Positions 7,806-17,100 of a stretch of DNA of 25,809 nt are shown here, in pieces. How positions within the stretch are numbered: position 1 is the first letter of the stretch; each line of letters starts with the position of its first letter. The notes under the pieces are model-generated. The model was not told the origin of the DNA. It saw nothing but the letters and a program-made list of their open reading frames with translations, and ran no database searches. The translations under genes and the position numbers were made by a program. This stretch comes from JBBDWZ01 sp050732575 (GTDB taxonomy: Bacteria; Gemmatimonadota; Gemmatimonadetes; Longimicrobiales; RSA9): contig JBOHRF010000046.1 in assembly GCA_050732575.1 (NCBI GenBank), forward strand, positions 1 to 25,809, in the 5' to 3' direction.

Positions 7806-9515
7806 TCAAGGGTCGAGGACTCGCGTCGGCGTCGGGCTGGGCAAGGGTCCACCGTTACCGAGGTTGCCGCCGTTGCCCCAGCAGTAGGCCTCAAACGTGG
7901 TGGTCACTCCGCAGGTGAACGCGTGTCCAACGGTCAGTTGAATCCAGGTATGCCCACCGGCGATGCGGGTTGGCACAACCTCACTCATGGTGCTCGAGCC
8001 CGTGCCGAGTTGGCCAATCTGGTTTCCGCCCCAGCAGAGGCCTTCACCAGTTGTGGTCACACCGCACGTATGTATGGCCACGCCGCTAAAGAACCTCGAG
8101 GTGCTGAGCGACGCCCACACGCGGGCTCCGGCAACCGTCGCCCAGGTCGGACTGTCTGCCGCGATGCCGTGACCGAGATTCCCCGCGCCACCGGATCCCA
8201 TACAGAACGCAACGTTGTCGTTCCGAATCCCACATTGATAACGGTCGCCGGCAACGACCGAGCGCCAGCGATGTCCGCCGGAGATGAGCTCTAGGCCGGC
8301 GAGCCCGCCAATCAATTGCCAGCAGTACGCATCGCCACCGGTTGTAAAAGCGCAATGTCCCAGGAACGCTGCGCCGACGCCCGCCCAGTTCAAACCGCCG
8401 GCCAGAAGCACAGGCACCGACGTGTTTCCCTGGTTGGGAGCATTGGTGCCCAGCACATCGCCCCAGCAGTAGATGTTGTTTGTCGTCGTCACGCCACACG
8501 TGGTGTGCCATCCAGGTTTTACAGCGATCCATTTGTGGCCGCCGGAAACCAGCACGGGCGTAGACGATGGCCCATTGCTGCCGTTTCCCAGTTCACCGGA
8601 GCCTCCACTACCCCAACAATACGCATCGCCGCTGGTCGCAATGCCGCACGCGTGTCGACGGCCTGCTTGAACATCGGAGAATACAATGCCACCCGGCACG
8701 GCGATCGGCCTTTGCAGGTAGCCCCAGCAGAACGCCGCGCCGGCGCGGTTGAGTCCACAGCTGATATCTACACCCGCAGCAATGCGGGACCATTGCGTGG
8801 AAGCGGCGGCTGCCACCGTGAGCTGGAACGTGGCGGTGCGATTCGCGAGACCCTGAGTCTGCCCAGTGATCAACAACGTGTACGTCGCGGGTGTTGCCGT
8901 GGTGCCGACGGTAATGATCAGAAACGATGAGTCGGCAGTGATGGTACTGGGCGACAGGATTGCGGTGACACCGGCGGGAGCGCCGCTCACACTCAGACTC
9001 ACTGCACCGTTAAAGCTCGTGCGCGTGAGCCGCACAACGGCAGTGTCGGTTGTATTGCGCGCTACGGTCAAGGCGGCGGGTTGCGCGGTGACGGTGTAGG
9101 CACCGGCTGCGGCTGCTCGCACCGTGATTGAGAGCGTGAAGCTGGCGGTCACGCCGCCCTGACCGTCCGCGCGTATCCTCACATTGTAGGTCCCGGGCGT
9201 AGTCGACGTTGCCGTGCCAATCGTGGCCAGGCTGCTCAGCGTGCCACTGGCCACGGATGCCGGTGAGAAAACGGCAGAGAGTCCAGCGGGCGCGCCTGGC
9301 ACCGACAGATTGATCGGACCATTGTAGCCGTTCAGCCCGGATGAGGTCACCGCCACCTGACCCGATTGCCCCGCGATCAGATCGAGTGTTGACGGTGCCA
9401 CAACGAGCAGGATCGCGCCACCACCCGGTATTGGGTCTGGAGACGTCGTGCCACCGGAGCAGCTGGCCAGCACAATGGCCAGAGGGAGGCAAGTCCTAAG
9501 CTTGGGAGCAGGCAT
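7806..9515 (-). CDS. Lipoprotein with two Ig-like repeats and an RCC1-type 7-bladed propeller
   Basis: 569 residues from ATG at 9515 (a GTG lies one codon upstream). The signal peptide ends in a lipobox, AIVLASC, with the acylated Cys at residue 19. Two tandem Ig-like domains follow, about residues 30-130 and 135-235; both carry a SVPGAPAGLSAVFSPAS or SVSGAPAGVTAILSPST signature. From about 240 to the end come seven RCC1-type repeats, each with a TCGVTTTxxxYCWG-like core and most ending in SGG or AGG. Six or seven of them carry a paired Cys pattern, likely one disulfide per blade. The product should be a surface-exposed binding protein. The ligand is unknown. A 254-base gap separates it from the next gene downstream. 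Confidence 0.88.
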   Translation of the reverse strand: MPAPKLRTCLPLAIVLASCSGGTTSPDPIPGGGAILLVVAPSTLDLIAGQSGQVAVTSSGLNGYNGPINLSVPGAPAGLSAVFSPASVASGTLSSLATIGTATSTTPGTYNVRIRADGQGGVTASFTLSITVRAAAAGAYTVTAQPAALTVARNTTDTAVVRLTRTSFNGAVSLSVSGAPAGVTAILSPSTITADSSFLIITVGTTATPATYTLLITGQTQGLANRTATFQLTVAAAASTQWSRIAAGVDISCGLNRAGAAFCWGYLQRPIAVPGGIVFSDVQAGRRHACGIATSGDAYCWGSGGSGELGNGSNGPSSTPVLVSGGHKWIAVKPGWHTTCGVTTTNNIYCWGDVLGTNAPNQGNTSVPVLLAGGLNWAGVGAAFLGHCAFTTGGDAYCWQLIGGLAGLELISGGHRWRSVVAGDRYQCGIRNDNVAFCMGSGGAGNLGHGIAADSPTWATVAGARVWASLSTSRFFSGVAIHTCGVTTTGEGLCWGGNQIGQLGTGSSTMSEVVPTRIAGGHTWIQLTVGHAFTCGVTTTFEAYCWGNGGNLGNGGPLPSPTPTRVLDP

Positions 9516-9554
9516 CACAGGATTCCCACCGGAGTAACGTGGCTGAGGGTCTGG

Positions 9555-9563
9555 ATCCGCTAC
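9555..9563 (-). promoter_or_regulatory. Third GTAGCGGAT copy, upstream of the RCC1 gene
   Basis: The minus strand reads CTGTAGCGGATC here, identical over 12 bases to the copy at 6436-6447. It lies about 40 bases before the RCC1 lipoprotein start and has the same orientation relative to transcription as the two copies before the BTAD gene. Confidence 0.3.
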
Positions 9564-9660
9564 AGGGTAGGAGGCGTCAGTGTGCTCCGGTATCGCGTGA
9601 TTACGCGATATGCAGCAGCAGTGTCACTATGGTGGATGGCAATTGTGGAGCTACTTCCTG

Positions 9661-9681
9661 CCTGACCGAAACCCGGTCAGG
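9661..9681. promoter_or_regulatory. Perfect inverted repeat in the divergent intergenic region
   Basis: CCTGACCG-AAACC-CGGTCAGG has perfect 8-base arms with a 5-base spacer. It lies between the divergent RCC1 (minus) and amidohydrolase (plus) genes, 76 bases before the ATG at 9757. There is no T-tract, so an operator or 5'-UTR hairpin is more likely than a terminator. The rest of 9516-9756 shows no gene. Confidence 0.4.
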
Positions 9682-9756
9682 ACCGGCCGCGCATAGCTCA
9701 CCGTCGTTTACGTACGCTGCCTTGTGCGCGCGCTGGAGTCCTGCGCATCATCCGCC

Positions 9757-12700
9757 ATGCGCACTCTCCCGATACTCCTCGCGTCCGCCCTGCTCGCTGC
9801 AGCCACCCAGGCCGCAGCCCAGAACCGGACTGACACATCCGCTGTCGCACGACGCGACGCCACCAACACACTCCCTCTGGTGACCAGCCGCACGGTGCGG
9901 TTTACGACCGACCAGGGAACTTGGCTGTCGGTTGACGTCTCACCGGACGGATCGACCGTGGTGTTCGATCTGCTGGGTGACATTTACACGGTCCCTCTGG
10001 CGGGCGGAAAAGCGACGCGCATCATGGGCGGAAATTCCGTCGATGGACAGCCGCGTTTTTCGCCTGACGGGAAATCCCTGGTGTTCATGTCCGACCGCAA
10101 CGGCTCCGATGCCACCTGGCTTGCTGATGCGGACGGCCGGCGCGTGCGCCTGCTCACCAATGGTGGCGCCTACCCGGTGTGGACGCCCGATGGCCGCCAA
10201 ATCGTGACCGGCAGCCGGCTGGTGGATGTGCGCGGCGGCGCGGGCGTGCCGCTCAGCGGCGTTGGCACCGGTGCAAGCCTGACCGCAGACGGCCGCTACA
10301 TCTGGTTTCAGAGCGGGACACAGGCCGCACGCTACGATCGCCAGCGCGGCACGATTTCGAGCCGCACCAATCTTCCGGGCGGCGTACTGCGGCCATTGGT
10401 TAGCAAAGACGGCAAACGACTGGTGTACTTCACGCGCTTCGAGGCGAAGTCTGCGCTCGTGGTGCGCGATCTGGATACCGGCAGCGAGCGGTGGGTGACC
10501 ATGGGTACGCAGCCGGAAGCATACGTCCCGCCGCCGCCGTTCCAGGGACCGCTACCGCCCGGTGCCACTCCGCCGCCACCAGCTCCGCCGCCGGGCATCG
10601 GACCGTTGCCCACGTCCGCGTGGTTGCCCGACGAGAGCGCCATCGTCACCTCATTCGATGGCAAGTTGTGGCGCATCGAGATCGCGTCCGGTAAGAAAAC
10701 CGAGATCCCGTTCACTGCCGATGTCGAGCAGCCGCTGGGCGCGCTGGTGCGCGGCGCCTACACGATCGGCGATTCGGTTGTTGCGCGTCAGATTCGCGAG
10801 CCCGCGCTTTCACCCGATGGCAAACGCGTTGCCTTCACCGCGCTCGGCAAAGTCTGGGTGATGGATCTTCCCGCTGGAACGCCGCGCCGGCTCACGACCG
10901 CAACCAACCTGGTCGAAACCGCGCCCACCTGGACGCCCAATGGGCAATCGGTCACGTACGCTACATGGGTCGATGGCGTGGGCGGTGACATCATGCAGGT
11001 GAGCGCAAGTGGAGGCACCCCGCGCAATCTCACGCGTGCACCCGCCCTGTATGCGCGCCTCAACTACACGCCCGATGGTTCTCGCCTCGTGTTCGCGCGC
11101 GCACCGCGCCAGGCATTCACCGCAATCGCCAACGAGTCGCTCGTGCAGCCGCGCACCGCCGCGGGCGCGGGCACCGAGCTCAATTTCGAGCTGCGCTGGA
11201 TGCCCGCAACAGGCGGCCCGCAGCACGCCATCGTGATGGTTGCCGATGTCGGTTCGCTGCCCCTCGGTGGATTCCCGCATTTCACATCCGACACGACCCG
11301 TGTGTTTTATCACGATGGCACTGCGCTCGTGTCGGTTGCCTGGGATGGTTCCGATCGCAAGGTCGTGCTGGCGCGCGCCACACCCCAGACGCTGCTATCG
11401 CCCGACGGCGTACACGTGCTGAGTCGCGCCGGCCCACGCCGTCACATCTTCCTGTTCGAGCGGCCGCAGGTAGCCGACTCAGTGACAGTCGATCCGCTCG
11501 CGCAGACACCGGTGGTGCCCATGCGCCGGTTGACGCGCGCAGGCGGCGACTTCCCCTCGTTCTCGCGCGACGGCAGCAAAGCGGTATGGACTCACGGCGC
11601 CACCTTGTTTGTATACGATGTTGCCCAGGGTGATAAAGCCGTCGTGGACTCACTCGCCGCTGCACTTACCCGATCCGCGCCCGCACCCGATTCTGCCGGT
11701 CGCACCGCTGCTGATACAACCAGACGGCAGCAAGCGGATCCTGCCGGGCCATGGACACCGGTCTACGATGCCACGCGGCACGCGATTACGATTGCGGTTG
11801 CCGCGGACAAGCCAACTGGTGTCACGGTGCTGCGCGGCGCACGCCTCGTAACCATGAAGGACCTCGAGATCATTGAAGACGCCGACATCGTGGTCACCGG
11901 CAATCGCATCACTGCTATTGGCCGGCGCGGTCAGGTCGACATTCCGCGCGGCGCCCGCACGATCGAGGTGGCAGGCAAAACCATCCTGCCCGGCTACGTG
12001 GATGTGCATGCACAAATGGCGGCACCGAGCCAGGTGCAGCGTACGGTCATTCCCCAGTACCTGGCCAACCTCGCCTTCGGCGTGACCACCACGCGCGATC
12101 CCGAAGCGCAGGCCGCCGATGTCTTTACCTACGCGGATCGGGTCGCGCTAGGCGAGCTGATCGGGCCGCGCGTGTTTGCTACCGGGCCCACCGCGCTGGA
12201 CTCGGCTGCGATCCTGCGCACCAACCCCGACGCACGCAACTTCCTGGCTGCGTACGCCAACAGCTATCGCAGCGGCACCGTGCGCGGGGATCTCACGGCC
12301 ACGCGCGCCGATCGCCAGCGCTTTCTAACCGTGAGCAAAGAGCTTGGACTCACCGCGGTAACGAATGGCTCGCCTGATTTCCGGAAGAGCCTGAGTGCGA
12401 TTCTCGACGGGTACGCCGGTCACCTCGGATCGTACGAGATCATGCCGTTGCAGAATGATGTCGCGAAGCTGATCGCCGAGGCGGGCATTACCTACACGCC
12501 CATGCTACTCGGCCGGGTTGGCTCACGGCAGGGCATGGAGCATGTGCTCGCTACCGAATCGCCGCACACCGATCCCAAGGTGCAGCGCTTCCTGAGTCAT
12601 CGTGACATCGATCGGCTCGCGCGCGGTCGCTTCCCATGGGCGGACCCGGTCGAGTACCCGTTCGATCTCATTGCGCAGGGCGCCGCACGAGTTGTTGCCG

Positions 12701-13062
12701 AGGGCGGAAAGGTTGCCCTCGGATCGAACGGTCGCGTGCAGGGCCTGGCCTTCCACTGGGAGATGTGGCTGCTCTCCAAGGGCATGCGCAACCACGACAT
12801 CCTGCGCGCCGCGACCGTCTCTGGCGCGGAATCGCTGGGTCTGGGCGCACAGCTCGGCTCGATCGAAAGCGGCAAACTGGCCGACCTGCAGGTGCTCGAC
12901 GCCAACCCGCTCAGCGACATCCGCAACACCAACACGGTGCGCTACGTGATGAAGAACGGCCGTCTGTACGATGCGCTCACGCTGGAGCAGATCGCGCCCG
13001 TGCGCAGGAAGCCGGACAACCTCTGGTGGCTGACCAACGTCGTGACCGAGGAGGACCGCTGA
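9757..13062 (+). CDS. Secreted TolB-propeller/amidohydrolase paralog lacking its metal ligands (probable pseudoenzyme)
   Basis: 1101 residues from ATG at 9757 (MRTLPILLASALLAAATQAAAQ, a signal peptide). A GTG 11 codons upstream would spoil the signal peptide. Residues about 40-650 form TolB/PD40-type propellers with repeated SPDGKxxxF motifs. A proline-rich insert at about 256-285 (YVPPPPFQGPLPP...) is absent from the neighbouring paralog. Residues about 690-1090 are an imidazolonepropionase-like amidohydrolase fold (ILPGYVDVHAQ, FGVTTTRDP, DGYAGH, GSIESGKLADLQVLDANPL). The expected ligands are altered: HAQ (751-753) instead of HxH, Arg843 where the paralog has Lys821, GHLG (889-891) for GHEH, and GSNG (Asn991) where the paralog has GAHH. 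Catalysis is therefore doubtful. It overlaps the active-looking paralog by one base, suggesting coupled expression and possibly a heteromeric complex. Confidence 0.9.
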   Translation: MRTLPILLASALLAAATQAAAQNRTDTSAVARRDATNTLPLVTSRTVRFTTDQGTWLSVDVSPDGSTVVFDLLGDIYTVPLAGGKATRIMGGNSVDGQPRFSPDGKSLVFMSDRNGSDATWLADADGRRVRLLTNGGAYPVWTPDGRQIVTGSRLVDVRGGAGVPLSGVGTGASLTADGRYIWFQSGTQAARYDRQRGTISSRTNLPGGVLRPLVSKDGKRLVYFTRFEAKSALVVRDLDTGSERWVTMGTQPEAYVPPPPFQGPLPPGATPPPPAPPPGIGPLPTSAWLPDESAIVTSFDGKLWRIEIASGKKTEIPFTADVEQPLGALVRGAYTIGDSVVARQIREPALSPDGKRVAFTALGKVWVMDLPAGTPRRLTTATNLVETAPTWTPNGQSVTYATWVDGVGGDIMQVSASGGTPRNLTRAPALYARLNYTPDGSRLVFARAPRQAFTAIANESLVQPRTAAGAGTELNFELRWMPATGGPQHAIVMVADVGSLPLGGFPHFTSDTTRVFYHDGTALVSVAWDGSDRKVVLARATPQTLLSPDGVHVLSRAGPRRHIFLFERPQVADSVTVDPLAQTPVVPMRRLTRAGGDFPSFSRDGSKAVWTHGATLFVYDVAQGDKAVVDSLAAALTRSAPAPDSAGRTAADTTRRQQADPAGPWTPVYDATRHAITIAVAADKPTGVTVLRGARLVTMKDLEIIEDADIVVTGNRITAIGRRGQVDIPRGARTIEVAGKTILPGYVDVHAQMAAPSQVQRTVIPQYLANLAFGVTTTRDPEAQAADVFTYADRVALGELIGPRVFATGPTALDSAAILRTNPDARNFLAAYANSYRSGTVRGDLTATRADRQRFLTVSKELGLTAVTNGSPDFRKSLSAILDGYAGHLGSYEIMPLQNDVAKLIAEAGITYTPMLLGRVGSRQGMEHVLATESPHTDPKVQRFLSHRDIDRLARGRFPWADPVEYPFDLIAQGAARVVAEGGKVALGSNGRVQGLAFHWEMWLLSKGMRNHDILRAATVSGAESLGLGAQLGSIESGKLADLQVLDANPLSDIRNTNTVRYVMKNGRLYDALTLEQIAPVRRKPDNLWWLTNVVTEEDR

Positions 13063-16000
13063 TGAGCACAAAACTCGCCTTCACAGTGCAGCGTGCCATG
13101 TGCGCCATGGTGCTCTCGTGCGCGCTGTTCGCGCCTACACTTGCCGCGCAGAACGGAGCGCGCGAGTACACCGTCGTGGCCGGCACGATGCCGCGCGACC
13201 CGACCAATACGCTGCCCATCAAGCCGACCCGCATCGCGCGCTTCACCACCGATGAAGGCACGTGGATGTCGCTGGCCGTGTCGCCTGATGGGCGCACGGT
13301 CATGTTCGACCTGCTCGGCGATGTCTACACCGTGCCTGTCACCGGCGGCAAGGCGAAGCGCATCCTCGGTGGCAACTCGATGGATGTGCACCCTACGTTC
13401 TCGCCGGATGGCAAACGCATTGCCTTCATCTCGGATCGTTCGGGCAGCGACCAGCTCTGGGTCGCGAACGCGGATGGCTCCGATCCCGTACGGCTTTCAC
13501 AGTTGCCGGGTGGATCGATCTCGTTCCCCGTGTTTACTCCCGACGGCGAGTACATCCTGGGCGCTCAGAACCTCTACCACCTGGCCGGCGGCGAGGGTGT
13601 GCGCGTGCCGTTTGGCGCCGGTGTCACCGCTTTCTCGCCGGACGGCAAACGCGCGTACACGTCGAACCGTTCGGGCCAGATCATCGTCTACGATCGCACT
13701 ACCGGTCGCACGCACACGCTGGTGAGCAATCCGGGCGGTGCCATGCAGGTGTCGGTCAGCCCTGACGGCAAGAGGCTCGCGTACTTCACGCGCCATGACA
13801 GCCGCACCGCGCTCATGCTGCGCGACATCGAAAGTGGCGATGAGAGCGTGCTGCGCATGGACGTGCAGCACGACGCCAGCCAGCGCGCAGCCAGTCTCGG
13901 TGTCATGCCAAACCCGGCCTGGCTGCCCGATGCATCCGCCATCCTCACAACCTACGGCGGCAAGATCTGGAAGATCGATGCGGCGAACGGCAAAGCATCG
14001 ATGATTCCGTTCAGCGCCGACGTCGAGCAGTACATGGGACCGCTATCACGCTTTCATTACGCGATCGCCGATACATTCCTGGCGCGGCAGATTCGCGATC
14101 CTTCGCCGTCACCCGATGTCAAGCGCCTCGCCTTCACGGCACTCGACAAACTGTACATCACCGAGTTGCCGGGCGGCGCGCCGAAGCGCATCACCAGCGC
14201 AAAGAATGTGGTCGAGCATTCGCCGACCTGGTCGCCCGATGGCAGGCAGGTCGTGTTCGCGACCTGGACCGATGAAGCGGGTGGCGAGCTGTATGTCGTA
14301 AATGCCGATGGATCGGGGCTGCGCAAGCTGAGTCCTGCGCCCGCGTTCTACTTCCGTCCAGTGTATTCGCCCGATGGCAAACGCATCGTGGTCGCGACCG
14401 GGCCGTGGGTGCCGCGCCGCAACTACGTGGACCGCCTGAGCGGCGCCATGGACGAAGGCCCGCTCACACTCGCGTGGATGAACGCGGAGGGTGGCGCGCT
14501 GAAAGACATCGTTGAGGTTGGCGGTGTGTCGTCCATGCCAGATGGGCCGCTCGCGCATTTCGGGCCCGACCCCGATCGCATCCTGTACACGAGTGGTGGC
14601 GAGCTGCGATCGATACGCTGGGACGGCTCCGACCAGCGCACCATCTACACCGGTGATGCCGTGATGCTCTCGCCTACGGGCGCCTACGGCTTCGTGATGA
14701 ACAATCCGACCAAGCGCATTTCGGTGTTCCCGGCGCCCGCGGTGGGCAGCGCGGTTGCCTTGAGTGCGCGCGCCGAGCGGCCACTGGTTCCGACCCAAAC
14801 CGCCATCGAAGTTGGCGCCGAGTTCCCGGGCTGGAGCAAGGACGGCAAGTACCTCTACTTCTCGCTCGGCCGTTCCTTCTTCATGTACGACATCGGCGCG
14901 GCGATGGCCGCACGTGCGGACTCATTGCGCGGCGCGTGGCAGAAGCGGCTGGCCGGCGATACGCTGCCCGTGCCCGGGGCCGACACGCTACCGCATCGCC
15001 CCGCGTACTCGCCCACACGCTACGACATCAAGGTCGCAGTGGCTGCAGAGAAACCGAGCGGCGTGGTAGCCCTGCGCGGCGCGCGCATCATCAGCATGAG
15101 AGGCGCTGAAGTCATCGAGCGCGGCGACATCGTCGTGACCAACCATCGCATCACGGCGGTTGGCGCCGCCGGCAGCGTGGCGATTCCTGCCAATGCCACT
15201 TCCATCGACGTATCGGGCAAAACCGTCGTCCCCGGCTGGGTGGACGTGCACGCTCACACCTGGCCCTCGCCCGACGTGCACAAGACCGCAGTCCCCGCCT
15301 TCCACGCCAACCTCGCCTTTGGCGTGACCACCATGCGCGATCCGCAGACCAACACGAGCGCAATCATCACGTATGGCGATCGTATTCGGGCCGGCGACAT
15401 GCTCGGCCCGCGCTTCATGGGCACGGGCCAGGGCATCTTCAGCGGCGAGCAGATCAATACGCTGACGCGCGCGCGTGAAGTGGTGCGCCGCTACGCCGAG
15501 TTCTACGAGACGCAAACCATCAAGCAGTACGTGGCGGGTAATCGCCGCACGCGCCAGCTCATCGCGATGGCGACTTACGAGAATCGTATCTCACCCACCA
15601 CGGAAGGCGCCGGCGATTTCAAGATGAGCATCTCGGAAATGCTGGACGGGTACGCCGGTCACGAGCACGCGTACGAGATCTGGCCCGTGTACAAGGACTT
15701 CGCGTTGTTGTCCGCGGCCAGCGAGATCACGTACACGCCGACCATGCTGGTCGCGTACGGCGGGCCGGAAGGCAAGTACTACATGATCGCGCGCGAGAAC
15801 GCGTATGAAGAGCCGAGACTCAAGCGGTTCACGTTCCAGCCCGATCTGAACCGGCGCACGCGCCAGGGCATCTGGGCGCCGGAAGATGACTTCATCTTCA
15901 AAGGTGTGTCCGCAGCCGCAGCCAAGATCGTGGCACACGGTGGCATGGTCGGCGTCGGCGCGCACCACGAGGTGCAGGGCATCGGCACGCCGTGGGACCT

Positions 16001-16295
16001 CTTGCTCATCGCATCCGGCGGCATGCCGAACCACGATGTGCTGCGCGTGGGCACGATCTTCGGGGCGAAGTCGATTGGTCTGGATCGCGAGCTGGGATCG
16101 ATCGAGGCCGGCAAACTCGCCGATCTCATCGTTTTCGATGACAATCCGCTAATCAACCTGCGCGCGATCCTGAAACCGCGTTACGTGATGCGGAACGGCC
16201 AGCTCTTCGAGTCGGAGACGCTGGATGAGATCTGGCCACAGAAACGCAAGCTGGAGCGGCGCTGGTGGATGGACTGGCTGCCGGGTCAGTGGTGA
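13062..16295 (+). CDS. Secreted TolB-propeller/amidohydrolase, catalytically intact
   Basis: 1077 residues from ATG at 13062 (MSTKLAFTVQRAMCAMVLSC, signal peptide ending near LAAQ). The start is fixed by a strong GAGGAGG 7 bases upstream and by the TGATG overlap with the previous stop. The N-terminal ~640 residues are TolB/PD40 propeller repeats. The C-terminal part is an amidohydrolase. It has PGWVDVHAHTW with His730 and His732, Lys821 in TIKQY, GYAGHEHAYEI with His867 and His869, and GVGAHHEVQG with His968/969, followed by GSIEAGKLADLIVFDDNPL. These fit the binuclear or mononuclear metal sites of the amidohydrolase superfamily. The substrate is unknown; related proteins are usually annotated imidazolonepropionase-like or dipeptidase-like. 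It is clearly a tandem paralog of the preceding gene. Confidence 0.92.
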   Translation: MSTKLAFTVQRAMCAMVLSCALFAPTLAAQNGAREYTVVAGTMPRDPTNTLPIKPTRIARFTTDEGTWMSLAVSPDGRTVMFDLLGDVYTVPVTGGKAKRILGGNSMDVHPTFSPDGKRIAFISDRSGSDQLWVANADGSDPVRLSQLPGGSISFPVFTPDGEYILGAQNLYHLAGGEGVRVPFGAGVTAFSPDGKRAYTSNRSGQIIVYDRTTGRTHTLVSNPGGAMQVSVSPDGKRLAYFTRHDSRTALMLRDIESGDESVLRMDVQHDASQRAASLGVMPNPAWLPDASAILTTYGGKIWKIDAANGKASMIPFSADVEQYMGPLSRFHYAIADTFLARQIRDPSPSPDVKRLAFTALDKLYITELPGGAPKRITSAKNVVEHSPTWSPDGRQVVFATWTDEAGGELYVVNADGSGLRKLSPAPAFYFRPVYSPDGKRIVVATGPWVPRRNYVDRLSGAMDEGPLTLAWMNAEGGALKDIVEVGGVSSMPDGPLAHFGPDPDRILYTSGGELRSIRWDGSDQRTIYTGDAVMLSPTGAYGFVMNNPTKRISVFPAPAVGSAVALSARAERPLVPTQTAIEVGAEFPGWSKDGKYLYFSLGRSFFMYDIGAAMAARADSLRGAWQKRLAGDTLPVPGADTLPHRPAYSPTRYDIKVAVAAEKPSGVVALRGARIISMRGAEVIERGDIVVTNHRITAVGAAGSVAIPANATSIDVSGKTVVPGWVDVHAHTWPSPDVHKTAVPAFHANLAFGVTTMRDPQTNTSAIITYGDRIRAGDMLGPRFMGTGQGIFSGEQINTLTRAREVVRRYAEFYETQTIKQYVAGNRRTRQLIAMATYENRISPTTEGAGDFKMSISEMLDGYAGHEHAYEIWPVYKDFALLSAASEITYTPTMLVAYGGPEGKYYMIARENAYEEPRLKRFTFQPDLNRRTRQGIWAPEDDFIFKGVSAAAAKIVAHGGMVGVGAHHEVQGIGTPWDLLLIASGGMPNHDVLRVGTIFGAKSIGLDRELGSIEAGKLADLIVFDDNPLINLRAILKPRYVMRNGQLFESETLDEIWPQKRKLERRWWMDWLPGQW

Positions 16296-16404
16296 GCCGC
16301 GAGCGCGTTGACGGTATGAGGAAATTCGCCAGGCTCGCTGCACCCTGTGCACGGCTACAGTATGCCCTAATCCGCCATGGCTTCGCCCCGGTTAGAGTGC
16401 AACC

Positions 16405-17096
16405 ATGATCGTAGACAGAACGTTGACCGAACGCAGGCCAGGAGATCCGGTGTCCAGGCAACCCGGGCCGCGCATCACGCCCGCGGAATACCTCGAGGCG
16501 GAGCGCCAGGTCGAGACCAGGAATGAGTATTACGACGGTGAAGTGTTCGCCCTAAGGCGCGAGCCGAAAGCACGGCCTCATCGTGACCAACCTGATCGTG
16601 TCCCTGGCCGTACAACTCAAGGGGCGACCGTGCGAGGTGTACCCGGGGAGCTTGCGCGTGAAAGTCGAGTCCAGCGGACTTTACAGCGTATCCGGACGTT
16701 GCCGTGGTGTGTGGCCAACCGGCCCTGGAAGATCAGCATTTCGACACTCTGCTGAACCCGACGTTATTGATCGAGGTGCTGTCGCGCAGCACCGAGCGAT
16801 ACGACCGCGGAGCCAAAGCCGAGCATTACCGGCGCCTCGATTCTCTCCAGGAGCTTCTGCTCATCGTACAGGACAAGCCCGGATTTACGACGCATCGAAC
16901 CGTACCCACGCCGTTCTTCATCGGCGCGCACTTGCGTATGGCGGAAATCAGCGAAAAGCTCGTTGACCGAGAGAAGGCCGCGTACCACGCCACTCGCGTG
17001 TCACTTCTACTCCAGGATTCGGATCCCGCGTTTCAGCTGCTGCTGGAATCTGCCGGACGAATCCTGACTCGTCTCAACAGCGAACCGAGACGCTAA
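16405..17096 (+). pseudogene. Uma2-family (DUF820) endonuclease, broken by two frameshifts
   Basis: The family pattern runs across three frames. Frame 1 (16405-~16550) gives ITPAEYLEAERQ and NEYYDGEVFAL. After a net two-base loss near 16552, frame 2 gives KHGLIVTNLIVSLAVQLKG and CEVYPGSLRVKV. After a one-base insertion near 16685, frame 3 gives YPDVAVVCGQPAL, NPTLLIEVLS, ERYDRGAKAEHYRRL and ELLLI, and continues to the stop at 17096. The Asp, Glu and Lys spacing matches the PD-(D/E)XK-like core of Uma2 proteins, which are widespread and of unclear biological role. The sequence is nearly full length (about 230 residues if repaired), so inactivation looks recent, or the two indels are sequencing errors. 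Confidence 0.8.
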
Positions 17097-17100
17097 ACAC

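Noticed and set aside
12636..13061. A 142-codon N-terminal extension of the second amidohydrolase gene
   Set aside because: It lies entirely inside the upstream coding sequence in another frame, and its sequence is Arg/Gly-rich noise. The ATG at 13062 has a strong Shine-Dalgarno and opens a signal peptide.
16296..16404. TGCAC-CCT-GTGCA hairpin after the amidohydrolases as terminator
   Set aside because: Short stem and no T-tract; the rest of the gap shows nothing.
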